Shown here: positions 54,115 through 62,518 of the stretch, piece after piece | Numbering within the stretch: the first letter of the stretch is position 1 | How the letters are laid out: each line of letters starts with the position of its first letter | Source of the DNA: Companilactobacillus hulinensis | GTDB taxonomy: Bacteria; Bacillota; Bacilli; Lactobacillales; Lactobacillaceae | Length of the DNA: 64,000 nucleotides | Direction of reading: 5' to 3' | Assembly: GCF_003946555.1 (NCBI RefSeq) | Contig: NZ_RHOO01000009.1 | Coordinates: 1 to 64,000, forward strand | Translations under genes and position numbers: made by a program | Notes under the pieces: model-generated | Told to the model about the DNA's origin: nothing | The model's input: only the letters and a program-made list of their open reading frames with translations | Database searches by the model: none

Positions 54115-56004
54115 ATGAAAAATACATTCACAAGTGATAATGAAATTAAATCAGAAATTATTAATCTTTCCGCTATCTTGAATTTGCCCAAAGGAACCGA
54201 GACATTTGTCAGCGATATTCATGGCGAATATGATGAATTTGCTCATATATTACGAAATGGTTCAGGAAATACTAAGCAAAAGGTCAGTGAATTATTCACT
54301 GGTCGTTTGACTGATGAGAGCCAGAAAAAATTGGCTTTTCTAATTTACTATCCGTCAGAAATATTGCGCCAAACTAAGAACAAATTTGAAAGTAATGATG
54401 ATTTGAATCAGTGGTATATGACGACTTTCAACAATTTGATTGAGATGTTGCAGTATACTGCCAACAAATATACACGTTCAAAAGTCAGAAAGGCTATGGA
54501 TAGTGAGTTTGTTTATATAACAGAAGAGCTTTTGTATGCTGATCCTAGTGATGGGACTAAGCATCTATATTATTCGGAAATCATGGACAGCATCATTCGA
54601 CTTAAAATGGCAGACTCATTTATTATTTCAACTTGCCATACAATTCAAAAGCTGGTCGTAGATCATCTACACATCATTGGGGATGTCTATGATCGTGGAC
54701 CACATCCTGACTTGATAATTGATCACTTGATGAATAATTGTGGCAGTCTTGATTTTCAGTGGGGCAATCATGATATCCTTTGGATCGGCAGTGTCTCAGG
54801 ATCAAAGCTCTGCATGGCCAATCTTGTCAGGATCAGTGCACGCTATGATAACTTGGATATTCTTAGTGAATCGTATGGAATCAACTTTGATAAACTAGAG
54901 AAATTTGCATTGAAGAACTATCAACCACTGAAGTCATTTTGTCCCAAGTCAGACACTGGAACGCAGATAACACCTGAGATAGAACAACGCAATAATTGTG
55001 TCCAACAGGCAATCGCCATTATGCAGTTCAAATTAGAGGGTCAGGCAATTAAGCGTAACCCGGATTTTTTAATGAGCTCTCGGATGATGTTAGGCAAACT
55101 TACCAACAGTAAAAAACATATCAATATTGGCGGCAAAAAATACGATATCGTTGACGGATGTTTCCAACTCGTAGATTCAAATGATCCTTATAAATTAACT
55201 AAGGAAGAATCAATAATCATCGATGATTTAATTGAACAATTCATTAATTCTAAGAAATTATGTAAGCATATGAAATACATGGTCGATAATGGGTCAATGT
55301 ACCTTCGTTATAACGGTAACTTATTGCTTCATGGCTGTGTTCCAGTCGATAGTCAGGGTGAGATGTTAAGTCTGAAGCTTGCTGGTAAAAAGTATTCTGG
55401 CAAGTCACTATTTGACTTCTTCGATAAAGTTTTGAGAGCAGCGTTTAGTAATCCTCAAACTAAAGATTGTTATAATTCAGACATTCTCTGGTATCTTTGG
55501 ACTGGCAAACTCTCGCCATTATTTGGTAAGGGTGATATGACGACCTTTGAGCGCTATTTTATTAATGATAAGTCATTACAACATGAGAAGAAAAATCCCT
55601 ATTATTCGTTGCGAAAAGAAGAATGGTTTGCGGACAAGTTATTGCAGGAGTTTGGATTGGACGTTAAAACCGGCCACATTATTAATGGTCATACACCAGT
55701 TAAACTGGGGCATTCACCTATTATGGCTAATGGCAAGATATTCGTTATTGATGGTGGGATGTCTAAACCGTATCACAAGACTACTGGTATTGGGGGCTAC
55801 ACGTTGCTCTATAATTCTTACGGATTACAACTAGTAACCCATGAACCATTTACTACTCGTCAAAAGGCAATCAAAGATATGACCGACGTTGTTTCGACTA
55901 AGCGTGTTATTGAACAGTCTGTTAAACGTCAAACGGTGGGTGACACTGATATTGGTAGACAAATAAAAAAGCAGATAGCTGAGCTATCTGCTAGATTGAA
56001 TTAG
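54115..56004 (+). CDS. fbp: Fructose-1,6-bisphosphatase, class III
   Basis: The 629-residue Firmicutes-type FBPase hydrolyses fructose-1,6-bisphosphate in gluconeogenesis. The metallophosphoesterase motifs are clear: FVSDIHGEYDEF (about 35-46), GDVYDRGPHPD (about 189-199) and QWGNHDILWIG (about 216-226), with INGHTPVKLG and VIDGGMSKPYHKTTGIGGY near 525-570. ATG 54115 has GAAAGG upstream; the frame is open to 53938 but overlaps the divergent gene. The last codons contain a perfect 23-bp hairpin (55971-55993). Confidence 0.92.
   Translation: MKNTFTSDNEIKSEIINLSAILNLPKGTETFVSDIHGEYDEFAHILRNGSGNTKQKVSELFTGRLTDESQKKLAFLIYYPSEILRQTKNKFESNDDLNQWYMTTFNNLIEMLQYTANKYTRSKVRKAMDSEFVYITEELLYADPSDGTKHLYYSEIMDSIIRLKMADSFIISTCHTIQKLVVDHLHIIGDVYDRGPHPDLIIDHLMNNCGSLDFQWGNHDILWIGSVSGSKLCMANLVRISARYDNLDILSESYGINFDKLEKFALKNYQPLKSFCPKSDTGTQITPEIEQRNNCVQQAIAIMQFKLEGQAIKRNPDFLMSSRMMLGKLTNSKKHINIGGKKYDIVDGCFQLVDSNDPYKLTKEESIIIDDLIEQFINSKKLCKHMKYMVDNGSMYLRYNGNLLLHGCVPVDSQGEMLSLKLAGKKYSGKSLFDFFDKVLRAAFSNPQTKDCYNSDILWYLWTGKLSPLFGKGDMTTFERYFINDKSLQHEKKNPYYSLRKEEWFADKLLQEFGLDVKTGHIINGHTPVKLGHSPIMANGKIFVIDGGMSKPYHKTTGIGGYTLLYNSYGLQLVTHEPFTTRQKAIKDMTDVVSTKRVIEQSVKRQTVGDTDIGRQIKKQIAELSARLN
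55971..55993 (+). terminator. Hairpin inside the last codons of fbp
   Basis: AGCAGATAGCT and AGCTATCTGCT are perfectly self-complementary around one base and end 11 bp before the stop. There is no T-run, so it is more likely an mRNA 3'-end or stability structure than a true terminator. Confidence 0.4.
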
Positions 56005-56067
56005 GTTTGTAAATGAGATACAGAAGCCGAGTCATGTTCAACATTTCCCAGGTTTCTTCCACTCTCT

Positions 56068-56181
56068 AAACGAGTTGCGAAAGTCAGCTTCCTGTGCTTG
56101 CTACGATCAGTAAATGCATCACTGCGTGATACCTTCACTAATCTAGGCAATGCTCAGAATCTCCCGCCTTTCTCCACTCTC
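56068..56181 (-). repeat. Long-hairpin repeat unit, array 2 copy 1
   Basis: Reverse orientation relative to 36637-36998: AAACGAGTTG at one end, CACTCTCT at the other, with TTGCTACGAT pairing with ATCTAGGCAA and an apical ATCACTGCGTGAT hairpin. Confidence 0.8.
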
Positions 56182-56182
56182 T

Positions 56183-56297
56183 AAACGAGTTGCAGAAACC
56201 AAATGTCTCCGCTTGACTACGATAAATAATGGATGCATAAAGCACATCAATCATTTATCTAGGTCATGCTCAACATTTCCCGGATTTCTTCCACTCT
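56183..56297 (-). repeat. Long-hairpin repeat unit, array 2 copy 2
   Basis: Same ends, but a different apical part (AATGGATGCATAAAGCACATC), showing that loop sequences vary while the frame is kept. Confidence 0.75.
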
Positions 56298-56298
56298 C

Positions 56299-56415
56299 TA
56301 AACGAGTTGCGAAAGTCAGCTTCCTGCGTTTGCTACGATTAGTAAATGCATCACTGCGTGATACCTTCACTAATCTAGGCAATGCTCGGAATCTCCCGCC
56401 TTTCTCCACTCTCTA
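56299..56415 (-). repeat. Long-hairpin repeat unit, array 2 copy 3
   Basis: Nearly identical to copy 1 (56068-56181), with a few substitutions. It runs into the end of the uracil permease gene. Confidence 0.8.
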
Positions 56416-57711
56416 TTCTGATAATGCTTTCTTAGGCAAAATAAGGTTCAATACGATACCGACAATTGTAGCAACACCGATACCTGTAAATTGGAATGTT
56501 CCTATCTTTAAGTAGGCATTTCCAATACCGATAACTAGAATAACTGAAGCAATCATCAAATTGTGTTTCTTATTGAAATCGACTTTGTTATCGACTAGTA
56601 GTTTTAAACCGCTTGATGCGATAACACCGAATAGCACGAAACTGATACCACCGATAACTGGTCCGGGGATTGTTTGAATTAGGGCACTTAATTTACCAAC
56701 GAATCCGAACAAGGCGGCGAAGACGGCGGCACCAACAATAACGTAAACTGAGAAGATCTTATTAACGGCCATAACACCAATGTTTTCACCGTATGATGTA
56801 ATAGGAGGACCACCGATCAATCCGGCAAAGATTGAGGCTGTACCATCACCGGCAAGTGTTCTGTGTAGTCCGGGATTCTTGAAGAAGTTTCTGTGTGTTA
56901 ATTCATCAAGAACCATGATGTGGCCTAGATGTTCAGCCATTGTAACGAAGGCTATCGGGGCAAAACTCAAGATGGCATCCCAATAGATTTTCTTAGGCGT
57001 GTAGCTAATGAATGGAAATTCGAAGTTAGGTAACTTGAACCAAGGTGTGTTGGCAACTTGTGTGAAGTCAACAATACCAAAGGCAACAGAGATTCCGTAT
57101 CCACAAACGATACCAAGCAAGATGGCAATGTTGCTCCAGAATCCCTTGAAGTACATATTGAATAAGACAGTTAAGAATAATGTGATCATTGAAATAATGA
57201 AGTATTTCAAGTCGTAGTGGCCATTGTTCATCATAGCGTTGTCGGCAGCATTACTTGCGACAGACAATCCAATAACGATGATAATAGGTCCAACAACGAT
57301 AGGTGGTAGAGCTTTATCGATCCAGTCAGAACCGATGAAGGCAATCAGTAGTGCAACTACTAGATATACCAAACCAACTGCGATAGTACCTTGAGCGACA
57401 CCGGCATATCCAGCTGTTTTCATTAGGGCAATACTTGGAACGATGAAAGAAAAACTTGAACTCATGTAGGCAGGAATTCTACCTTTGGTGATCAAAATAT
57501 GAAGAATAGTACCAATACCGGAACTGAACAGTGCAATACCAGGATCCAATCCAATTAGTAATGGTACTAGGACTGTAGCTCCAAACATTGAGAATAAATG
57601 CTGTAATGATAGTAACCACCAGCTACTTAGCGGTGGTCTTTCGTATAGATCAATAACCGCGTCAGGATTTCTGTAAGTCTTGTCGTTTGTATCCAATTTG
57701 TTTTCCCCCAT
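56413..57711 (-). CDS. uraA: Uracil permease (NCS2 family)
   Basis: The 432-residue uracil:proton symporter has about 14 helices. Family features include LSLQHLFSMFGATVLVPLLIG (about 30-50), VALGEHLGH-type FVTMAEHLGHIMVLDE (about 253-268) and GGPPITSYGENIGVMAV (about 300), the UraA signature with the conserved Glu residues. A PyrR-type attenuator lies in the leader, so it is controlled by UMP/UTP like other pyrimidine genes. No pyr biosynthetic genes are in the window. Confidence 0.92.
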   Translation of the reverse strand: MGENKLDTNDKTYRNPDAVIDLYERPPLSSWWLLSLQHLFSMFGATVLVPLLIGLDPGIALFSSGIGTILHILITKGRIPAYMSSSFSFIVPSIALMKTAGYAGVAQGTIAVGLVYLVVALLIAFIGSDWIDKALPPIVVGPIIIVIGLSVASNAADNAMMNNGHYDLKYFIISMITLFLTVLFNMYFKGFWSNIAILLGIVCGYGISVAFGIVDFTQVANTPWFKLPNFEFPFISYTPKKIYWDAILSFAPIAFVTMAEHLGHIMVLDELTHRNFFKNPGLHRTLAGDGTASIFAGLIGGPPITSYGENIGVMAVNKIFSVYVIVGAAVFAALFGFVGKLSALIQTIPGPVIGGISFVLFGVIASSGLKLLVDNKVDFNKKHNLMIASVILVIGIGNAYLKIGTFQFTGIGVATIVGIVLNLILPKKALSE

Positions 57712-57719
57712 TTTGTATT

Positions 57720-57797
57720 AGAGAGTGAGGATAAGCACAGAGGTTTGCTTGTCGCAACTCGTTTTCGAAAGCCAACTTTCTCCACTCTCTGCAAAAA
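57720..57797. repeat. Short long-hairpin-family unit in the uraA leader
   Basis: GAGAGTGAGG at one end and CCACTCTCT at the other, with CAACTCGTTTTCG inside. It is a shortened member of the 36.6/56 kb repeat family, placed between attenuator and start codon. Confidence 0.65.
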
Positions 57798-57884
57798 AAA
57801 TAGTCCTCTATCCCGTGTATGCGAAATAAAAGACTTGTACGTGTACCTTTTTAGCCTCACGGGACCAATGTTAAAGGACTATTT
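57792..57884 (-). promoter_or_regulatory. PyrR-dependent transcription attenuator of uraA
   Basis: On the minus strand GGTCCCGTGAGGCTA (about 57851-57866) matches the PyrR-binding RNA core (AGUCCNGNGAGGYU). Upstream AATAGTCCTTT and the core can pair with downstream CACGGGATAGAGGACTATT, followed by T8 (57793-57817), giving a terminator. UMP-loaded PyrR would favour termination. Confidence 0.85.
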
Positions 57885-58003
57885 GATTTTCTTAATCATA
57901 GTAGAATTTAAAAGATAAGTCAACAAGAGAGTTGAAAAGATAAGACAACAATGAAATACTTAGAATATGAATGTAAAGCGCTAACAGAGGAGAGAATTTT
58001 TTT

Positions 58004-58612
58004 ATGGTTGAATTGTACATTGTAAGACATGGTGAGACAGATACTAACTACGAGAACCGTATTAATGGTATGTCTACCAACAAGCCTTTGAACGAGAAAG
58101 GTGTCGCTCAAGTTGAGGAACTCGAGAAGAATATTGATATTAATATGTTTGATGAAGTTTACTCAAGTTCACTATTGAGAGCTAAACAAACAGCTGAGAT
58201 TTTGAATCAAAATGTTCACGAAATCAAATTCGATGACAGATTACTAGAAGCCGATTACGGTAGCTGGGATGGTAAGACTGAAGAAGAGATGATCGCACAA
58301 CATCCCGATGTATTCGATGAGAACCATTATTTAATGGCAGGATACACAAAGTATGCCAAAGATGGTGAAGAATACGATCACGTCTACAAACGTGTTGATG
58401 ACTTCATGACTGATATGACTAAGAAGGGTGACGAGAAGATTCTGGTCGTTTGCCACGGTTTTGTTAGTCGTGCCTTTATGAAAGTCGTAACTGGAGCTCA
58501 AAATATTTCTAATATTATCCAACCAGACAATGCTGGAGTATCAAAATATAGAATTTCAGCTTCAGGCCAAAGGTATATGTTGTATTATGGAAGAATGAAT
58601 CATATCAACTAA
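58004..58612 (+). CDS. Histidine phosphatase / phosphoglycerate mutase-like protein
   Basis: This 202-residue branch-1 histidine phosphatase has the catalytic RHGET box IVRHGETDTNYENRING (residues 6-22), Glu near 82 in LLEADYGSWDG and the second His in LVVCHGFVSRAF (about 150). Family members dephosphorylate small phosphoesters or act as cofactor-dependent mutases; the true mutase of glycolysis is usually longer and different. AGGAGAG lies upstream. The ubiE/menG-like gene starts 22 bp later, so they are likely co-transcribed. Confidence 0.88.
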   Translation: MVELYIVRHGETDTNYENRINGMSTNKPLNEKGVAQVEELEKNIDINMFDEVYSSSLLRAKQTAEILNQNVHEIKFDDRLLEADYGSWDGKTEEEMIAQHPDVFDENHYLMAGYTKYAKDGEEYDHVYKRVDDFMTDMTKKGDEKILVVCHGFVSRAFMKVVTGAQNISNIIQPDNAGVSKYRISASGQRYMLYYGRMNHIN

Positions 58613-58634
58613 ACATATAGATTGAGGTGGAATT

Positions 58635-59345
58635 TTGACATTAACTAATAAGGTTCCAGAAAATGATGTCAGAAAGACTTTTAATACGATTGCGAATGAC
58701 TATGACAAGATGAATACGATCATGAGCTTGGGTACCCACAGAAAGTGGCGCGCCAAAGCAACTTCAATGATCACTAATCGTCCCAAGCGTATTTTGGATC
58801 TTTGCTGCGGCACAGCGGATTGGACGATCATGCTTGGTAGTCAATTCCCACTAGCCAGAGTTTCTGGAATGGACTTCAGTCAAGAAATGTTGAAGATAGG
58901 GCAAGCTAAGGTTGGACAGTCTGAACTAGAGAACGTCGAGTTATTAGCTGGAGATGCAATGAATCTGACTTTTCTCGACGATAGCTTTGATGTTGTAACT
59001 ATCGGATTTGGATTACGGAATGTACCCGATGCCAATAAGGTATTACAAGAGATTTATCGAGTTTTGAAACCAGGTGGACAGCTTGTCTGTCTGGAAGCGT
59101 TCAAGGTCGAGACTCCAGTGATCCGCATAGGTTGGCAACTTTATTTTAATAAGATAATGCCCATGATGGGTAAGGTTTTCGTTTCAAAGAAAAATGAATA
59201 TCAGTATTTAGATGATTCAGTGAATAAATTCGTCAGTATTCCACAACTAGTTGAGATGTATTACAAGGCTGGTTTTGAGAATGTTAGAGTTCAGGATTTG
59301 ATGTTGAAGTCCGCTGCAATTCATTTGGGTACAAAAAGAGCGTGA
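58635..59345 (+). CDS. menG: UbiE/MenG-like demethylmenaquinone methyltransferase
   Basis: This 236-residue class I SAM methyltransferase of the UbiE/COQ5 family carries the N-terminal signature VRKTFNTIANDYDKMNTIMS, SAM motif I ILDLCCGTADWTI (about 53-65) and GFGLRNVPDANKVLQEIYRV (about 114-133). It would methylate demethylmenaquinone. It starts at TTG 58635 with GAGGTGG 5 bases upstream. Many lactobacilli lack the full menaquinone pathway, so use may depend on external precursors. No other men genes are near. Confidence 0.87.
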   Translation: MTLTNKVPENDVRKTFNTIANDYDKMNTIMSLGTHRKWRAKATSMITNRPKRILDLCCGTADWTIMLGSQFPLARVSGMDFSQEMLKIGQAKVGQSELENVELLAGDAMNLTFLDDSFDVVTIGFGLRNVPDANKVLQEIYRVLKPGGQLVCLEAFKVETPVIRIGWQLYFNKIMPMMGKVFVSKKNEYQYLDDSVNKFVSIPQLVEMYYKAGFENVRVQDLMLKSAAIHLGTKRA

Positions 59346-59463
59346 AAAAACATGTTCAGCTTTCGAGCATTAAGATAAATAAGGACTGTAATCCGATCTT
59401 GGATTACAGTCCTTATTTGGTTTAAGCGGAAAAGCTATGTTTTGTCACGCGTTTACGCCGCAA
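59343..59463. repeat. Dispersed hairpin repeat (TGTAATCC type), copy 3, between convergent genes
   Basis: 18-bp stem 59378-59395 with 59402-59419 inside an outer GCGTGAA/TTGTCACGC stem. It closely parallels 1703-1836 with compensating differences, and serves the ends of the menG-like and exporter genes. Confidence 0.78.
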
Positions 59464-59465
59464 GT

Positions 59466-60887
59466 TTAAATATTTTCTTTAGTCATATGGTGGCTCAAGA
59501 ACCAAGCTGGAATAACGGCGAGCACTGTAACGATGACAGTAACTACGAAGGCACCTTGATAGGCTGAATTCAGATGAGCGGGTGTCATAAGTTCACCATT
59601 TAATTGTGTTTGAATCCAGGTTGCAAGTAATGCGGTACCGAAAGCTCCACCGATATTTTGTAACATACGAGAAGCGGTTGTTGCTTCAGAAACTAGTTCA
59701 GATGGCACACCTGAGTACGCATCAGACATGATTGGAATAGTCATTCCACCTTGAGCGATACCACGAATAAATAGTGTTGCAAGAATTATCCAAGTTGCTG
59801 TTTTGGCATTGAAATAAGCGAATGGCAGAGTTCCAATGACTGCAATAACAATGGCAACTAGAACGACCCAACGTGCACCGATACGGTCAGTTAATCTACC
59901 AATTTGGCTACGGGCAATTAATAGTCCTAACCCCTGAGCAATTAAATAAATTCCAGACATCACAACACTTAATCCACGAATATTTTGAAGATATAGTGGC
60001 AGGATGAACATTGCTCCGTTGACAGTTAATCCGGATAACAATAAAAGAATACTTGAGGCGGTAAAGCTAGGAAACTTGAATAGCTTGAGACTCACAAGAG
60101 CACGTTTGGGGAATATCAAAGCATAAATCGCATAACTTATCAGCAATCCGAATCCGATTAGAATGGGGACAAAAACATTGGTATTAGTAAATTTGCCACC
60201 AGAGCTTAATTTGGTGATACCAAGGATTAGACTGGTAAAAGCACCACCAAGAAAGAGAAGACTGATCCAATCGAACGGTTTTTTAGCAACGATTGGTTTA
60301 AACTGTGGCATCATGAAATATAGTAAAATCAGTGATGCTAGAGCAATAGGGATGTTGACGTAGAATATCCAGTGCCAGTTGAGTGATTTGATAATGAAAC
60401 CACCAAATGTAGGGCCAAGAACTGGTGCTAAGACTACAGGTAAGCTAACGATAGCCATGATACTTCCCAGTCCTTCTGGTCCAGTAGCACGAACAACTAG
60501 AGTTGTCACCATCGAAATGATGATACCGGCACCAGCACCTTGTATAATACGACCGATTATTAACATATTGATGTCAGTTGAAACGCCGGAAATAATTGAT
60601 CCGATGAGAAATACTAGTAATGAAGTTAAATATATTTTTTTGCCACTAAAGTGATCGACCATCCAACCAGCTATAGGAACGACGATGCCAAGTGCTAGAA
60701 TATAACTTGTAGTTACCCATTGAACCATGTTCACCGAACTATTTAAATCTTTCATGATAGTATTGATAGCGACGTTAGTCATAGTTGTATCAAGCATTGG
60801 AGCAATTGCACCGATGACAAGTAGAATTGCTACTTTGACTACTGATGAGTGTTCGGTAGAGGTTTCTTTAATATTTTGTGATTCCAT
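59466..60887 (-). CDS. DHA2 (EmrB/QacA) family MFS exporter
   Basis: The 473-residue, about 14-helix drug:H+ antiporter contains LDTTMTNVAINTIMKDL (helix 1 motif with Asp) and GRIIQGAGAGIIISMVTTL, with the family motif C region GPEGLGSIMAIVSLPVVLAPVLGP. ATG 60887 with GAGGTG upstream is preferred over an upstream GTG at 60896. It is divergent from a TetR repressor with an inverted repeat between them, the standard layout of a regulated multidrug pump. Substrate unknown. Confidence 0.88.
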   Translation of the reverse strand: MESQNIKETSTEHSSVVKVAILLVIGAIAPMLDTTMTNVAINTIMKDLNSSVNMVQWVTTSYILALGIVVPIAGWMVDHFSGKKIYLTSLLVFLIGSIISGVSTDINMLIIGRIIQGAGAGIIISMVTTLVVRATGPEGLGSIMAIVSLPVVLAPVLGPTFGGFIIKSLNWHWIFYVNIPIALASLILLYFMMPQFKPIVAKKPFDWISLLFLGGAFTSLILGITKLSSGGKFTNTNVFVPILIGFGLLISYAIYALIFPKRALVSLKLFKFPSFTASSILLLLSGLTVNGAMFILPLYLQNIRGLSVVMSGIYLIAQGLGLLIARSQIGRLTDRIGARWVVLVAIVIAVIGTLPFAYFNAKTATWIILATLFIRGIAQGGMTIPIMSDAYSGVPSELVSEATTASRMLQNIGGAFGTALLATWIQTQLNGELMTPAHLNSAYQGAFVVTVIVTVLAVIPAWFLSHHMTKENI

Positions 60888-60912
60888 TTTCAACACCTCG
60901 AATATTTTACGA

Positions 60913-60956
60913 AGATAAATAATTACATATAAGAAACTTTGGTATCTTATTTATCT
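60913..60956. promoter_or_regulatory. Inverted repeat, candidate TetR operator
   Basis: AGATAAATAA (60913-60922) and TTATTTATCT (60947-60956) form a perfect 10-bp inverted repeat with an inner ATAAGA/TCTTAT-like part, in the divergent promoter region. Confidence 0.55.
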
Positions 60957-61014
60957 TGTTGAACAGAATAGTACACCGTAGTATCTTAAATTGCAAGAAA
61001 TGGAGTGAATAAAT

Positions 61015-61614
61015 TTGTCTAAATCTGAGGAAAAACATCAAACACGCCGCCGTGGAGCTGATTTGGAGGATGCCGTTTTGTCTGCTGCATGGGATTTACT
61101 GAAGGAAGTAGGATATCAAGAATTTACCATGGCCGAAGTCGCCAAAAGAGCTAATGCAGCTAAACCGGTTTTATATCGTCGTTGGCCAGAAAAGTCTAGT
61201 CTGGCTGCCAGTGCCATTATCAAATTTGGACCAAAACTAGATGCAACCATTCCTGACACCGGATCATTGCGTGGGGACTTAGTGACCTTTTTTAATCAGT
61301 TAATTAAGATATTTGATATGTTCGGTGCAGAGAAGTTCCGAGGATTAGTAACGGATAGATTGAAGTCGATTCCAATTGAGAAATTATTTGCGGCTCCAAA
61401 TTCTGATAATATGTTGCAAAGTGCGATTGAACAGATTCTTGAGCAGGCAGAAAAGCGTGGAGAAGTGGATACATCAAAACTTTCACCACGGGTATTACAG
61501 TTGCCAGGAGTGCTGTTTATTAACGAGGTTGTTGGTCAAGCGGTCGTAACTAAACAAGTTATCGCACAAATAATTGATGAAATATTAATACCGGTATTTA
61601 CGGCAAAAAAATAG
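61015..61614 (+). CDS. TetR/AcrR-family repressor
   Basis: The 199-residue protein has an N-terminal TetR HTH (AAWDLLKEVGYQEFTMAEVA, then KRANAAKPVLYRRWPEKSSL, residues about 25-65) and a C-terminal ligand domain. It starts at TTG 61015 after ATGGAGTG. It is transcribed divergently from the DHA2 exporter and probably represses it and itself until a drug binds. A strong terminator follows. Confidence 0.87.
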   Translation: MSKSEEKHQTRRRGADLEDAVLSAAWDLLKEVGYQEFTMAEVAKRANAAKPVLYRRWPEKSSLAASAIIKFGPKLDATIPDTGSLRGDLVTFFNQLIKIFDMFGAEKFRGLVTDRLKSIPIEKLFAAPNSDNMLQSAIEQILEQAEKRGEVDTSKLSPRVLQLPGVLFINEVVGQAVVTKQVIAQIIDEILIPVFTAKK

Positions 61615-61667
61615 CTGTTGTAGTAGGTTGAACTTGATAGTTCGCCTACTAACAACAGCTGTTTTTA
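61613..61667 (+). terminator. Terminator of the tetR gene
   Basis: The long stem AGCTGTTGTAGTAGG/CCTACTAACAACAGCT (one-base bulge) is followed by T5 and begins at the stop codon. Confidence 0.85.
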
Positions 61668-61694
61668 TTACTTTTGTTCCTTTGCCGCATCCGA

Positions 61695-61851
61695 TTACGA
61701 AGTATTTTATCTGCCGTGGGGATTGGCTCCAGCCTTGGTCTGAAGCCTCGATTTGAAGCTTTGCTTCGCAAATCTCCAAATTCGTCCTGTTACGTAAGAA
61801 CGGTAAATCACCGTTCAACGTAACTTTCACGGCTGATAAAATATTTCGTAA
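61695..61851. repeat. Two-part structured element, part 1, locus II
   Basis: The arms TTACGAAGTATTTTATC (61695-61711) and GATAAAATATTTCGTAA (61835-61851) pair, with inner GCCGTG/CACGGC. Relative to locus I the C-G pair in ACC/GGT has become T-A, a compensating change. It has an inserted GTTACG...CGTAAC hairpin region not seen at locus I. Confidence 0.85.
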
Positions 61852-61968
61852 CCTCCTGCTAATGTGGTTTAGATTCTTATGTTTTATCCTGTATCATTAT
61901 TAAGTTTGATTTTATAAACTTTGAAGTCTAGTTTTTTTAAAAAAGTAAAAACATACAAACTAGCCGGA

Positions 61969-62137
61969 GATTGAAAATAACGTGTCAGCTGTGAAAGTGC
62001 TGTTGGACGGTGGTTTATCCGTCCTTACAGCATAGGACGACTTTTGAAATTTGCGGTTTGTGCAAAGTTCAAAATCGAGGTCTTCAGACCGCTCTTTGGC
62101 TGAAGACGATCCCACAGCTGACACGTTATTTTCAATC
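61969..62137. repeat. Two-part structured element, part 2, locus II
   Basis: Perfect 23-bp terminal inverted repeats (61969-61991 and 62115-62137). The core ACAGCATAGGACGACTTTTG and the GGTCTTCAG/CTGAAGAC stem are shared with locus I. Confidence 0.9.
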
Positions 62138-62183
62138 GGAGGCGGAATCCCACAGAAAATTTTAAATTAGACAAAATAAAAAA

Positions 62184-62210
62184 AACATCCTGGGGAGGGA
62201 TGTCTTTTAA
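62184..62210 (+). terminator. Hairpin terminator without an adjacent gene end
   Basis: Stem ACATCC/GGATGT and a T-run, 46 bp after the part 2 element. It would end any transcript that includes that element. Confidence 0.5.
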
Positions 62211-62518
62211 TGTTTTTAGGGGATTAAATATATGTTATAGGGGGGATGAGGTGAGAGGCTTATGTCTCTCATCTACAAGTAATAGAATACCGCCGAAGTG
62301 TGAACCCTTTGTATTTAAAATGTGAAGAAATTGTGAAGATTTATGAATTTTGTCATAAATGCCTATAAAAATTTCTAAAAGCAAATGTAGCGTGCTAACA
62401 ATCATAGTTTGCCGAATAAAAAATGCCATTAATTGAGCAGTATTTTAAAAAACATATATTTGTTGTGGAACTGGTTCCATACGTTATTATTAGGATAGAA
62501 GCACAAGGGGGATAAAAT
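62211..62518. other. Leader region of the LacI gene
   Basis: A 300-bp AT-rich stretch with a small GAGAGGC/GTCTCTC-type hairpin near 62252-62270 and the operator-like palindrome at 62466. No coding frame with a ribosome binding site was found. Confidence 0.4.
62466..62479. promoter_or_regulatory. LacI-family operator-like palindrome
   Basis: TGGAACTGGTTCCA has perfect 6-bp arms around a 2-base centre. It lies 40 bp before the LacI gene start and is probably its autoregulatory site. Confidence 0.6.

Noticed and set aside
53976-54191. Longer aldo/keto reductase with 72 extra N-terminal residues
   Set aside because: The extension overlaps the divergent fbp leader, and ATG 53975 has a good GGAGGT site and the normal family N-terminus.
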